Source: Miscanthus floridulus
Lineage: Eukaryota; Streptophyta; Magnoliopsida; Poales; Poaceae
Assembly (NCBI RefSeq): GCF_019320115.1
Contig: NC_089583.1
Coordinates: forward strand, 75,161,368 to 75,225,367
DNA length: 64,000 nucleotides
Direction: 5' to 3'
The notes under the pieces are model-generated. The model was not told the origin of the DNA. It saw only the letters and a list, made by a program, of their open reading frames with translations, and ran no database searches. This document shows, one piece after another, positions 10,671-22,290 of the stretch (position 1 is its first letter; every line of letters begins with the position of its first letter). A program made the translations under genes and the position numbers.

Positions 10671-11089
10671 TAAAAGTATCTAGGCCCCTAGTTGGGTTTC
10701 GGGGATTAATGACAATACGTGATTACTATGACTAACGTGTGTTTTGCAGAGACAATTAAGTTAGGTCATGGTAATGGAGATCGATTGGGCTATCATGGTG
10801 GTCATGCCCCTACGATGGAAATCATTTTGGTTTTGAAAGGATGAACGACAAGGTTAAGGATGGACTAGTTCTAAGTATCGATTGGAGTGGAAGAGACACT
10901 TAGAGTAGTTTAGGACTTTGTTTTTCCTTTGGTCGTACTATTAAGGGGGGTATGGATGGGTTGCTTGACCTAGGTGAGTCTAGTGAGTTAGGTGTGGTGC
11001 ACACTTGCTAAATCTAGCACTAGGTAGCTCCTAAGAAGCCCTTAGATCCATTGGAGCAAACTTCATTCACATATGATCGAAAGTTGGAA

Positions 11090-11380
11090 CTGAATGGAGG
11101 GTCAAATACTGACCGAACGCTGGCTCCAGGGTGATCGGACATTGGTGCAGAGTCTGGTCAGCTCATTTGATCAAGGTGAAATCATCTGGTGCGACCGAAC
11201 GCTGAGAGGTGAAGTGACCGGATGCTGAGTCCCAGCGTTCGGTCGACTCCAGTAAGGTTCTAGAGAGGGAAAATCATGACCAGACGCTGTCTAGCGTCCG
11301 GTCACATTTTAAACACTGGTGTTCAGGGAGAACTGACCGAAGCGTCTAGTCAACATGACCAGAGCGTCCAGTCACCCCGT
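11090..11380. repeat. Array of short inverted/direct GACCGGACGCTG-type motifs in LTR U3
   Basis: At least eight imperfect copies of a 12-bp motif in both orientations lie just upstream of the TATA box: GACCGAACGCTG, GATCGGACAT, GACCGAACGCTGA, GACCGGATGCTG, CAGCGTTCGGTC, GACCAGACGCTG, TAGCGTCCGGTC, GACCGAAGCGTC. Similar arrays sit at 22730-23010, 18160-18470, 49650-50040 and 54190-54490. Confidence 0.7.
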
Positions 11381-11414
11381 AGAACCACATAACGGTTCGT
11401 TTTTTAGCCATGGT

Positions 11415-11422
11415 TATAAATA
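11415..11422 (+). promoter_or_regulatory. TATA box of 5' LTR (SIRE)
   Basis: TATAAATA in the context GGTTATAAATACTTCC. Its counterpart in the 3' LTR is at 23040-23047. It directs transcription into gag. Confidence 0.65.
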
Positions 11423-12136
11423 CTTCCTCCGTTCGTGTGTGGGGGGTACTTTTGCTCATTCCAACAGCTGAGAAACACCTTTGAGAGTGCCAAGAAGAGC
11501 AAGGTCCTAGTGAGGTGATTGAGATTTGAGAATCCCAAAGAGAGCCCTCATTAGTGAAAGCAAGAGTAGCAAAGTGTGCATCCACCCTTCTCATTAGGCT
11601 TGTTGTGGTCAAGTGAGAGTTCATGCTTGTTACTCTTGGTGATGGCCATCACCTAGATGGCTTGGTGGTGATTGGGTGTTTGGTGATCATTTGGTGGAGC
11701 TTGTGGATGACCCAACTCAAGTAATGAGTGGTTGTGGGTGATTCACCATGATGGAGTGTCAAAGAATCAACCTATAGAGAGCACTTGATCCTTGCACGGA
11801 TCAAGGGAGAGCTACACCCTTGCGAGGGTGCTCCAACGGGGACTTGTGGGGAGTGGTGACTCTCCGATACCTAGGCAAAACATCGCCGCATTCCTCCTCT
11901 ATTTACTTTGAGCATTTACTTTGAGCAATTCAATTCTTGTCATTTACATTCATAGAATTGTCTTGCTAGAGTAGGATTGGAACTATAGGTTGCTAAACTT
12001 TTGTGCGGTAGATCAATAGAAACACTTTCTAGGCACAAGAGGTTAATTGGGCTAACCATAGGACTTAATTATTGTAATGAAATTTAGAATTAGCCCAATT
12101 TACCCCCGCTGTCTTGGGCATCTTGATCCTTTCAAT

Positions 12137-12148
12137 TGGTATCAGAGC
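12137..12148 (+). other. Primer binding site, tRNA-iMet type
   Basis: TGGTATCAGAGC, complementary to the 3' end of plant initiator methionine tRNA, two bases after the 5' LTR. The identical site follows the LTR fragment at 29470-29481. Confidence 0.9.
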
Positions 12149-12188
12149 CTCGTGCTCACGTATTTAGTCTTAACCACCTAGAGAAAGA

Positions 12189-14522
12189 TGTCTCATGGGG
12201 ATGGATCCTCCTCCTATCTTTGAGGGGGATGATTTTCCATATTGGAAAATCCACATGGAGTCGTATTTAGAAGCTCTAGATGTTGGAATACTTAGAGCCA
12301 GTCTCACAAGGCTTCCCAAAACCTCAGGATGCTACAAACCTATAAGGCGATGAGGTGAATTACAAAAAAATGGAATGCAAAGGCTCGAAACACCATCTTT
12401 AGAGGCCTTTGCAAAGATGTGTTCAATCGGGTGAGGAACCACAAAGACACCCATGCACTATGGTCGGACGTTTGTGTGCTCCATGAGGGAACAAAGAGTG
12501 AGCATGAGGAATGCTATCATCTTGTCATGAAAAACCTTAACTCTTTTGAGATGCTTCCCAAAGAATATGCTAATGAAATGTATTCATGCTTGAATGTTCT
12601 TGTAGAGGAAGTCAATGGGCTTAGACTCACTCAAATGCAACCATCTGATGTTGTAAGAAAGATCTTGAGTGTCCTCCCCGTTAACAAATATGGGCATATT
12701 GTGACCGTGCTTCATCAAGGTGATCTTTCCACCGCTACACCAACACAAATCTTGGGAAAGATCAATGCTGATGAGATGTACATGCACATCACACCACAAG
12801 ATAGCTCATCCTCTACTAAGAAGAAAGAAAAAGACTTAGCATTCAAAGCTAGCCAAGAGAAGGGCAAAGCAAGGCTTGAGTATGAGAGCTCAAGTGATAA
12901 TGAAGTTGATGATGCAAGCCTTGCTCTCATGGTGAAAAGAACTGCCAAGATGCTAAAGAAGCTCAACAAGAGTGGCATCAAGTTCGATGGCAAGAAGAAG
13001 AAGTTCTTCACAAGCTCTAGAAGGAAGCCAATCTCTGAGATGGACTTGCTACAATTGTGGAGAACTTGGTCATCTAGCACATCAATACACAAAGCCCAAG
13101 AAATACAAGTACAAGAACAAGTACAAGGGCAAGAAAGAAGGACTTCCACATGAAGAAGAAAAGTGGAAAGGCATACATCGTCGGTGATTGGCTCACTGGA
13201 CATTGATTCATCTAGTGGCTCATCTGATGATGATAGTGACAACGAGAAGGTGGCCACCATTGTTATTGACTCTTCATCATCTTCACCTGCCACCACTGCC
13301 ATCATCCCCTACACACCTATGCCTTGTTGCCAAGGGTGATCGTAAGGTATCAAATGATGATAGTAGTGGTAATGAACATGATAGCAATGATGATAGCGAT
13401 AGTGATGATGATGAATATGAATCACCTTCTTATGATGATCTTGTTAAATTGCTAAATCAATACACTAAGATCATTAGAAAGAGTAGAGCTAAGAATGAAA
13501 AACTAGAGGCTAAGAATGATTCACTTTTAGCAAAATGTGATATAGCTGAAAAGGCTAGTGTTGAGCTTAGAGAAGCAAATGATGCTATATCATCCAAACT
13601 CAAGGAGCTCAAATCTTCTAAGAAAGAGCTTAAAGATAAACATGATAAACTTGAGGGGATGCACAAAGAGCTCATCACTAGCCACAACAAGCTAAAAGAA
13701 GAATATACTACTCTTAAGATTAATCATGATAATCTTGTCATTGCTCAAGAATTTCTATCCAATGAGCCACATGATGCTACTAACAATGTTGTTAAGATTG
13801 ATATAGCTACAACATGTGATGATTTGATCATTTAGAGCATTGAGCAAAGTTCTAGTAGCAAGGGCAAGCAAGTGGTTGAGGTCGATGATTATGCTGAGTT
13901 TGTCAAGCTCAAGAATGACAATGAAAAGCTCAAGAAAGATCTTGAAGAGCCCAAGACCACCAACACCATAGTGCTTGAAACTAGTGATCATGATGGTGAC
14001 TTGATTCTTGAGAATGAGAAGCTCAAAGAAGAGAACAAGAAGCTCAAGCAAGAGAAAAATAATGATGCTCTCAAGGAAGAGAACAAGAAGCTCAAGTTGG
14101 AGAAAGAGCATCTCAAGATTGGAATGAGCTAGTTCACAAGAGGCAAGCATCTTCAAAGTGAGCTACTAATGAACACCATTATGAAGATCGATAGAAGTGG
14201 CATTGGGTACATGGCAAACAAAGAGAAGAAGGCTCAAGCTCAACAACAAAAGCCAAAGCAAAAGAAGTGTTTTGAGTGTGGACAAGAAGGCTACTTTACC
14301 CATGACCATGAGTGCCAAACTCCACCACCACAACCCTTGCCCAAGCATGCTAGACATTTTGCCTTCAATCCTCATTACATGCTTAGAAAGGATTCTAGTG
14401 GAAAGATAAAATTTAAGTTCTTAGGACCTCCAAACAAGAATAGGCCTAAGAAAATTTGGATTGCAAAGTCACTTGTTGAGAAGGTGAAGGGCCCTCAACA
14501 AGTTTGGGTTCCTAAAGCTTAA
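12189..14522 (+). pseudogene. SIRE-type gag (nucleocapsid/coat protein), broken
   Basis: ATG at 12189 (reads MSHGDGSSS before the first stop). The copia gag core lies at about 12380-12800 (RNHKDTHALWSDVCVLHEGT onward). A zinc knuckle follows at about 13050-13090, reading CYNCGELGHLAHQY; the fourth zinc ligand is Tyr instead of Cys. Then comes a long acidic/lysine coiled-coil region (13340-14130) and a second knuckle, CFECGQEGYFTHDHEC, at 14268-14315, whose usual His is Tyr. Frame changes near 12360, 13150 and 13190 and a stop at 13833 break the ORF. A long coiled-coil Gag with two knuckles is usual for SIRE elements. Confidence 0.85.
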
Positions 14523-17500
14523 TCTCTTGTGTGTAGGTGAACTACAAGATCAGGTGGAAGTCATTGGGTTATTGATAGTGGTTGCACACAACATATGACC
14601 AGGTGATCCTCGTATGTTCACCTCACTAGATGAAGAAGTAGATGGCAAGAAAGAATCACATTTGGAGATAATTCTAAGGGCAAGGTTAAAGGATTAAGCA
14701 AAGTGGCAATATCAAATGATAATTCTATCTCAAATGTGCTCTATGTTGCTTCATTGAGCTTCAACTTGCTATCCGTTGGATAATTATGTGATCTTGGCTT
14801 CCAATGCTTGTTCACCGAGAAGGAAGTTGTTGTATCTAAGAAGAATGATGATCAAGTGATATTCAATGGATTTAGATACAACAACCTATACTTAGTGGAT
14901 TTCACCTCCTGAAGATGATAACATGAAAACATGCCTATTCACCAAAACAATACTTGGGTGACTATGGCATAGAAGACTTGCTTATATTGGGATGAGCTCA
15001 CTCAAGAAGCTAATGAAGAATGATTTGGTGAGAGGGTTGAAGGATGTGAAGTTTGAGAAGGACAAGCTTTGTAGTGCATGTTAAGCCGGCAAGCAAGTTG
15101 CAAATACTCATCCAACAAAAGCTTTCATGTCAACCACAAGAGTGCTAGAACTCCTTCACATGGACTTATTTGGACCAACATACAAGAGTTTGAGAGGAAA
15201 TCTTTATTGTCTTGTGATTGTTGATGACTATTCAAGATACATATGGGTATTCTTCCTTCATGACAAATCCTGAAGTTGCATCTTGCTTCAAGAAGTTTGC
15301 CTAAGAGAGCACAAAATGAATTTGAAGTGAAGCTCAAGAAGATTAGATGTGACAACGGCAAAGAATTTGACAATACAAACATAGAAGCCTATTGTGATGA
15401 AGTTGAGATCAAGCATGAGGTCTCCTGCAACATATACTCAACAAAATGGTGTAGTTGAGAGAAAGAACCAGACATTGATCACTCTTGCAAGAACAATGAT
15501 AGATGAGTACAACACCCTCGAAGCTCTATGGGTGGAAGCTATCAACACCACATGCTATGCATCCAACCGCCTATTCCTTCAAAAGTTCCTTGGCAAGACA
15601 CCTTATGAGTTGCTCAATGGGAAGAAGCCAGACGTCTCCTTCTTTAGGGTGTTTGGTTGCAAATGCTACATCTATAAGAAGCGGCAACACCTAGGGAAGT
15701 TTCAAAGACGTTGTGATATTGGTTTTCTTGTTGGTTACTTATCAGAGTCCAAAGCATATAGAGTATTTAATCATGCCATCGGCTTGGTTGAAAAAACATA
15801 TGATGTGGAATTTGATGAATCTAACAGCTCCCAAGGAGCACATGAGAATCTTGATGATGTAGGTGATGAACCATTGAGGGAGGCTATGAAGAACATTCCG
15901 ATTGGAGACATCAAGCCTAAAGATAATGAAGATGATGTACAAGTAATTGATCCACCTTCTTCATCAAATGTGCCACAAGATGATGATAAAGATCAGAAGA
16001 GTAGAAAATGAAGACACTCATGTCTCCTATGATCAAATAGTGGTACAAGCACAAGATATTGATGCTCCATAACCTCCTCCTCAAGTGGTCAATAGGAGAA
16101 ACACACCTCTGCTACAAGATCATCTACAAGATCTCATCATAGAGAGTCCATCAAAGGGTGTGATGACTCAGCTCATAAAAACTTGCTTCATTTATTGCAC
16201 ATCACTTTTTTGTCTCTTGTTTTGAGCCTACCAAGGTAGAAGAAGCTCTTCGAGATCCGGATTCGATAAATGCCATGCATGAAGAGTTGAACAACTTCAC
16301 CTACAATGAAGTTTGGACTCTTGAAGAGCGGCCAAAAGGTGCAAGAGTCATTGGAACAAAGTGGGTGTTCTGCAATAAGCAAGATGATCAAGGCGTAGTT
16401 ATGAGGGACAAGGCAAGACTAGTTGCAAAGAGGTTCTCTTAAGTTGAAGGTTTGGATTTTGGAGAGACCTTTGCACCGGTTGCAAGACTAGAAGCCATTC
16501 GTATCCTCCTTGCATATGCATCATATCATGACATGAAACTATATCAAATGGATGTGAAAAGTGCATTTTTAAATGGTTTTATTAATGAACTAGTCTATGT
16601 TGATCAACCTCCCGGGTTTGAAGACCCTAGATATCCTAATCATGTTTATAGGTTGTTCAAGGCAGTTATATGGGCTTAAGCAAGCCCCAAGAGCTTGGTA
16701 TGAGCATCTTCGGGATTTCCTTATTTAGAAGGGCTTCACCATTGAGAAGGTCGACACCACACTATTCACCAAGAAGCTTGATGGGCATATCTTCATTTGT
16801 CAATTGTATGTTGATGATATTATCTTTGGATCATCAAATGAAGATTCTGGCAAAGAGTTTGGTGAATTGATGTCAAAGGAGTTTGAGATGTCAATGATTG
16901 GAGAGCTTACATTCTTTCTTGGTTTTCAAGTCAAGCAAATGAGAGAAGCGATTTTCATCTCTCAAGAGAAATATACAAATGATCTTCTCAAGAGATTCAA
17001 GATGGATGAATGTAAGCCAATTAAGACACCAATGCCAACTAATGGACATCTCGACCTAGATGAGGGAGGCAACACGGTTGATCAAACTCTCTACCGCTCT
17101 ATGATTGGTAGCTTGTTATATTTAACCGCATCTAGGTCCGACATCATGTTTAGTGTGTGTATGTGTGCTAGATTTCAAGCTAATCCTAAGGAAACTCATT
17201 TAATTGCCGTTAAAAGAATCCTTACGTATCTTAAGCACACACCAAGCATTGCCCTTTGGTATCCCAAAGGAGCTATATTTGAATTAGTTGGCTATTCCGA
17301 TTCGGATTATGCTGGTTGTAAAGTGGATAGAAAAAGCACATCCGGAGGGTGCTATTTGCTTGGTAGATCACTTGTGTCTTGGTCCTCCAAGAAATAAAAT
17401 AGTGTGGCTTTGTCCACCGCTGAAGCGGAATATATTGCCGCGGGTGCTTGTTGTGCACAAATTCTTTATATGAAACAAACTTTGCTAGACTATGGATGTA

Positions 17501-17767
17501 GTTCTAGAAAAAGTACCTCTTTTGTGTGATAATAAAAGTGCGGTAAAACTTGCAAATAATCCGATTCAACACTCTCGCACCAAGCACATAGATATCCGTC
17601 ATCACTTTCTTAGAGATCATGTTGCAAAGAATGATATTTCGTTAGAAGGTGTAAGGACCGAGGATCAATTGGCGGATATCTTCACTAAACCACTAGATGA
17701 GGCGACTTTTTGTCGATTGCAGAATGAGCTCAATGTTCTTGATTTTAGTAACTTCACTAAAAAATGA
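14523..17767 (+). pseudogene. SIRE-type pol: protease, integrase, reverse transcriptase, RNase H (broken)
   Basis: Protease: WVIDSGCTQHMT with the D-S-G site at 14574-14582. Pre-integrase zinc region at about 14960-15090 reads LAYIGMSSLKKL...CSAC, with one expected His replaced by Tyr. Integrase core: MDLFGP (about 15160), DDYSRYIWVFF (about 15225), NGVVERKNQTL (15440-15475). RT: TKWVF (about 16360), DFGETFAPVARLEAIRILLA (16455-16515), QMDVKSAFLNG (16545), and an intact catalytic YVDDIIFGS at 16807-16833. RNase H: YSDSDYAG (17295), STAEAEYIAA (17412), CDNKSAVKLANN (17525), HSRTKHIDIRHH. Several frameshifts and stops (for example 16011, 16441, 16676, 17395) separate the pieces. The order PR-IN-RT-RH is diagnostic of Ty1/copia. 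Confidence 0.9.
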
Positions 17768-18159
17768 GCTTGTGTTGTCCCTTGCATTGCATTCTAATAT
17801 ACAACATGTTTACTTTTTATGGTAATACATATAGGGCTTGTCTAACATGGTTAAGATAACCACCGAAAAGCAAGTGAAGAAGCTTAACCTTGGATCAAAC
17901 TTGATAAGCAACTAGATGTACTTTCAAGTATTACATTGCATATGCATGAATGTTGCTTTGTCGTTTATCTTAAATTGCCCTCTTATTGCCTATTTTCTTA
18001 AAAAGAATTATAGCCTAAGGCAAAATATTTTGAAATTTTTGAGGGTTTGAGAGAGGTCACTCACATCAGTCCCAATTGGTGTTTATTTGGATCTTACTGA
18101 AGTTGGGACTTGATTGGGAACAGACAGCATGAAGGACTTTGAAGATTTGTTGGAAAAAG
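17768..18159 (+). other. Spacer downstream of RNase H (SIRE)
   Basis: AT-rich, without coding potential. Its end (about 18080-18150, around GGGACTTGATTGGGAACAGA) matches the reverse of 54495-54543, so it is a conserved part of this family. Confidence 0.5.
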
Positions 18160-18470
18160 GGTGATCGGACGCTGCATCGGACTCTGATGTCCAGCGTTCG
18201 ATCAGTTCACAGGAGGTGAACTGCTGCCGAGAAGGAGTGACCGGACACTAAAACAGTGCTTTCCCAGCTGTCCGGTCAGATGGTGATCTAGCGTTTGATC
18301 GAGCGAAGAAGACGAAGTCAGGATCGACCGGACTCTAGCTACTGTCCGATCAGTGGTGATCGGACGCATCTGATCGCGATTCCAGGGGGTTTGGACCTCT
18401 CTAGAATCGACTAGACGCTGGGTGGTAGTGTCCGGTCACTGCCGCTGGAGCGTCCGGTCTGTAGAAAACG
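18160..18470. repeat. Internal array of GACCGGACGCTG-type motifs between pol and the third ORF
   Basis: Motifs GATCGGACGCTG, CAGCGTTCGATC, GACCGGACAC, CCGGTCAG, GACCGGACTC, GATCGGACGC, TAGACGCTGG, GTCCGGTCAC and GCGTCCGGTC occur within 310 bp in both orientations, as in the LTR. The other SIRE copy has the same array (54190-54490 on the minus strand). Confidence 0.65.
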
Positions 18471-19270
18471 TGTGGTCTCTGGACTCTTTCATGTTTCCTT
18501 TTTTGTTACGTCATGGGGGCCACCTTATAATCGCAGCGCCACGCCTTGTTTTGACCCAATCTGCTCGAGACCGCACCGACATCGCCGCCCATGTGCCGCC
18601 GCTTGCGCTGTGCTCCTATGTCGTCCGCGCCCTGCCTGTGCTGCCGCGCCCGTACGCCGCCGCCTCACATCTGTGCCATTGTGCCTCTGCTCCGCGTGCC
18701 CTAGCTCTAGCGTCGCCACAGCATGCCCACGCCTTCACACTACCGTGCAGCCACCCTAGTGCCACTGCACCACTGCCACTAAGTTTTCTCATGCCCTAGC
18801 GTCGCTCTACTCCGTCATCCACGCGCTAGCACTGCCACCAGACTCATTGGAACCCTAGCTATCCTCCGCGTCGGAGACTCTACTGCCATCCTTGCGCTCG
18901 TGTCCTCATTGCATTGCTCGATCGCCGAACTTTGCCAGCAATCCTAACCCTTGACATTCAGTTGCCGACCTAGTGGTTCCCCGTTTCGTTCCTCTTCTCA
19001 TCGATTCGCCAATTTGTAAGGTAGCAAGCCCTTGTTTCCAATTTCGTATCTATTGCTTACTTTCTTAGGGTTTCATATCTCTAGATATATTGTATTTATT
19101 TGTATATACTATCTATTCTATCGTGCAGCGAGTCGGTGCCGCTATGCTCCCATTGGCAGTTGTCAGTTAACTCAGGGCCAAGCTCGTGAGTATGGATCGA
19201 GGCCAAGCCTCAGAAGTGATAGTTGGCAGTTGATTCTTGTCAGAGTAGTTGTTCCTTTCAGCTTTATTAG
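18471..19270 (+). other. GC-rich leader preceding the third ORF
   Basis: A stretch with TTATAATCGCAGCGCC (about 18524) followed by a C-rich region and CGCCGC/TGCCGC repeats, then TTAGGGTTTCATATC and a T-rich stretch before ATG 19271. It resembles a plant promoter plus 5' UTR, possibly with an intron, and could drive a subgenomic transcript. No coding continuity is convincing here. Confidence 0.35.
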
Positions 19271-21694
19271 ATGGCTCATGTCAAGAATGTCGGAGGAGGT
19301 CCCGGTGTTGAGGATCTAAGGACCTCACCTCGCCAGCTTACAGATGCAAAAGGCAAGGCGATGAAGAAGCTAGCGACTGAGGAAGCTGCATGTACCCTAA
19401 TGCAGATACAGCGAGAGTAGCCATAGTTGTAGAGGCCGTAGAGCACGTAGAGAGAGGACATGCTTGAAGTGGTATTGTCATTGCAGATCAGCTCTCTCCA
19501 TCTACAAGGGCTGCACTTGAGCAGGCGCCGTCATGGTGGTCTAGCTGGGACTATCATGGTTGGAGGACTGACGTGTTGCTATTGATGAGAGTCAGTCTCA
19601 GGGGGAGCCTCAGCAGCAGCCATAGCTAGCAGAGCAGACTCAGGAGGGAGAGCAAGCCGAGAAGACAGAGCAGGCACCTCAACCACAGCTTTACCGCTCT
19701 GGTCGTACCCGTACTCCAGTCACACAGAGGTCAGAGACACAGCGGAGGGGTTCTCGCCCACTGCCTAGACCATAGGGTCCGCCTCTAGTGACTCACTTGG
19801 ATTTGAGGGCCGCCATGGCCAAGCAGGTTCAACAGCTCAGATTTATGGACTTTGAGCAGTGGTTCCTAGTCAAGGTGGGATGAGCATGCTTTAGAGGGTT
19901 TCTACACATCTCTGCAGGAAGATTTTTATAATGCATATCTTAACAGTGGGGCAGTATTCAGATCTCAGAGGGTGTGCAACATTGAGACCATTGTAGCAGC
20001 AGCTAGAGAGCATATTCGCCCTTACCTAGCTTACCTGCTAGGGCTAACAGATTTACTTGGATAGATAGGTTTATATGTTCCATCTTGGATCCATCAGTTC
20101 TATGCTACACTCTAGATTGACCCGCAGGCACAGATTTATACACTTTGCATTCAGAGGAAGAGATTACAGGCTGACGAGCACTAGGGTCAGAGAGATACTC
20201 AGACTTTAAGAGCAGCCCATCTGGCTACATTTGGTTTGCTATGGATAGATAGTGCCTCCCAGACGCCCTCACGATGGTCTTGTGCCCCCTACAGATCTAG
20301 TCCGCCATTGTTTTACAGAGCCATTCGGCGAGGGGTCGAGCAGGACACCCAGTGATCTCACTCCTATAGCTAGAGTGCTGGATGCTATTATGAGAAGGAC
20401 ACTACTTCCGAGGATAGGGTATCGCGAGGACTTGAATCGCATATAGTTATGGTTACTAAACTCTCTGATGCAGCAGACAGTGTTTGACATTTGGGATCTC
20501 CTTCTATCAGAGATGGAGGATACTATTGTAGAGGGGTTCATGGGGTCACAGGCAGCTGCCATATGCTCACTGGGTTACATTCCTGATCCACAGGGTAGTT
20601 ACTGTGAGGCCACCAGAGATGCTGACAAAGTATAGTGGTGCTATTATAGAGTTTCCTGCATACAACATGACTCAGATGATCCATCATAGTGTAGTAAGGA
20701 CACCCAGCTAGCCAAGTCGATGTCCAGAGGTGCCAGAGACTGTAGCTCAGCAGGATAAGACCATTAGGAGCATAGCAGCTATAGAGGAGGAGCGGCTTGA
20801 TGCTCAATAAGAGGGGATTGTTGCGAGCGACCCCTAGTGATAGCTCAGATGATGACTACCAGCCTATTCCTTATATGCCTCCACTGTCGACATGACCATG
20901 AGGCCAGTAGTTCCAGTTTAGCTCCACCTACACCGTAGATAGACCCCGCTCTACTTGCCATACTTGAGCGGATGTGGCAGGATCAGGCTCGCCAGGCTCA
21001 GGAGACAGCTGCCACTTTTGCTTAGTTTCAGACTAGGTAGGATGAGTTCTAGCGACAAGCAGCAGGTGATCCAGCAGTAGTAGCAGGCTATACAGTAGTA
21101 GCAGTAGGCCATGCATCAGCAGCAGCTTCTCTTGCTAGCAGCAGCTACTGGGGTTTATGCAGCATGTTGTGACAACTATTGGGGCTCCACTGCAACAGCC
21201 TTCACCCTAGCTTGGTTAGCCTACCACCACTTCTATGACTTGAGCATTATAGCCTAGTGGGCTTTAGAGTCAGGGATAGCCACCAGCATAGTTTACTTCA
21301 CCTACAGAGCAGGTGTCCTAGTGGTTTGCCTCACCAGTGCTAGCCCCATAGTTCACACATTTTCAGATGGGCTTCACACCGGCTCAGACTTCTTTGCTGC
21401 TAGTGTCCAGATACCTCAGTCTCCAGGAGCCTTGGAGCGACTTTTAGTGAGTTGACAGGGCAGCCTACTCTGCCATATTTACATGTCCCAGGTCCTTCTA
21501 CAGTTGCACCTATTACCGGGACTACAGAGACGCTTCCTTCTTCTGTTGCATCATCAGAGCCGCCTGCTTCAGTGATACCTGCATGGTCTATGGCCGCTCC
21601 AGTCCCTGATCCGACCCAGATCGCTTCAGCATCGCTTCTAGCTACACAGGGTCAGACAGCTCAGAGCTTAGGGTTAGATGATGATGGCACATAG
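19271..21694 (+). pseudogene. SIRE third ORF (env-position protein), broken
   Basis: Starts MAHVKNVGGGPG at 19271 and ends DDDGT-stop at 21692-21694. The best preserved block is 20252-20446 (RPHDGLVPPTDLVRHCF, EPFGEGSSRTPSDLTPIARV), matching the minus-strand SIRE copy at 52069-52518 nearly residue for residue. The 3' third is Gln/Pro/Ser-rich with CAG/TAG runs (21050-21150). SIRE elements carry an ORF here that has been called envelope-like. I see no signal peptide or transmembrane segment in the readable parts, so function is open. Dozens of stops, many TAG in place of CAG. Confidence 0.7.
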
Positions 21695-21770
21695 TTCTAG
21701 CTTGCTCCTCGTACCTCAGCGCCCGACTCGCCCGCTGCAGCCCTACCGATCGACCCTTAGGTTTTGGTGT

Positions 21771-21790
21771 TTGACGCCAAAGGGGGAGAG
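21771..21790 (+). other. Second (internal) polypurine tract candidate
   Basis: CCAAAGGGGGAGAGGG about 500 bp before the 3' LTR. The same sequence is conserved in the minus-strand SIRE copy at about 50877-50897. It resembles the true tract at 22277-22290. Confidence 0.45.
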
Positions 21791-21791
21791 G

Positions 21792-21909
21792 GATCGAGTA
21801 TGTTAGACTAAGGGAAGCGACTTAGGGGGAGCTTAGTATTCTATTATGTGGATCAAGTATGTTAGACTAAGGGGAGCGACTTAGGGGGAGCTTAGTATTC
21901 TATTATGTT
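21792..21909 (+). repeat. Tandem duplication, 59-bp unit, two copies
   Basis: Units start at 21792 (GATCGAGTATGTTAGACT) and 21851 (GATCAAGTATGTTAGACT) and share ACTTAGGGGGAGCTTAGTAT. The two differ at only a few positions, so the duplication is recent relative to the age of the element. Confidence 0.85.
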
Positions 21910-22276
21910 TGGTTTTATGTGTGATACACTATTATGCATTCATGTGTGTTTACTTTCATGCATCAAACTATATTTATGTGATAGTGATACCTACTGTGAT
22001 CGTGATATTTGACATGTGTGCTCTCTACTTTGAATCTTTTATATGTCATATCACTAGTGTTATGCTCATTTGCTTTGCTTCCCGTTTACTCCGATGCAAA
22101 TGAGCTTTATTACTTGTACTCATTCTTATTTCATATCTTTTGAGTACATCAAGTTGGCTTGGGTCATATAAGCTTGCCTAACTCTTTTGTTCTTATTGTC
22201 AAAAGCTTATATGAACCAAGCATGTTAAAAACCTCAACTCTTCCACATACTTGAGGTGGTATTGTCATCAATCACC

Positions 22277-22290
22277 AAAAAGGGAGAGAT
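22277..22290 (+). other. Polypurine tract of SIRE-type element
   Basis: AAAAAGGGAGAGAT directly before the TGAAAG start of the 3' LTR; primes plus-strand synthesis in LTR retrotransposons. Confidence 0.75.

Larger units (their letters stand above)
10671..12134 (+). repeat. 5' LTR of SIRE-type element
   Basis: 1464 bp, aligning end to end with 22291-23745. It contains a TATA box (11415-11422) and, at 11090-11380, a run of short inverted motifs (GACCG(A/G)ACGCTG and CAGCGTCCGGTC types). The start is TAAAAG, one transition from the TGAAAG of the 3' copy. Confidence 0.9.

Noticed and set aside
11090..11380. CRISPR-like array of 12-bp motifs in the SIRE LTR
   Set aside because: Motifs occur in both orientations with irregular spacing, inside an LTR present in several copies.
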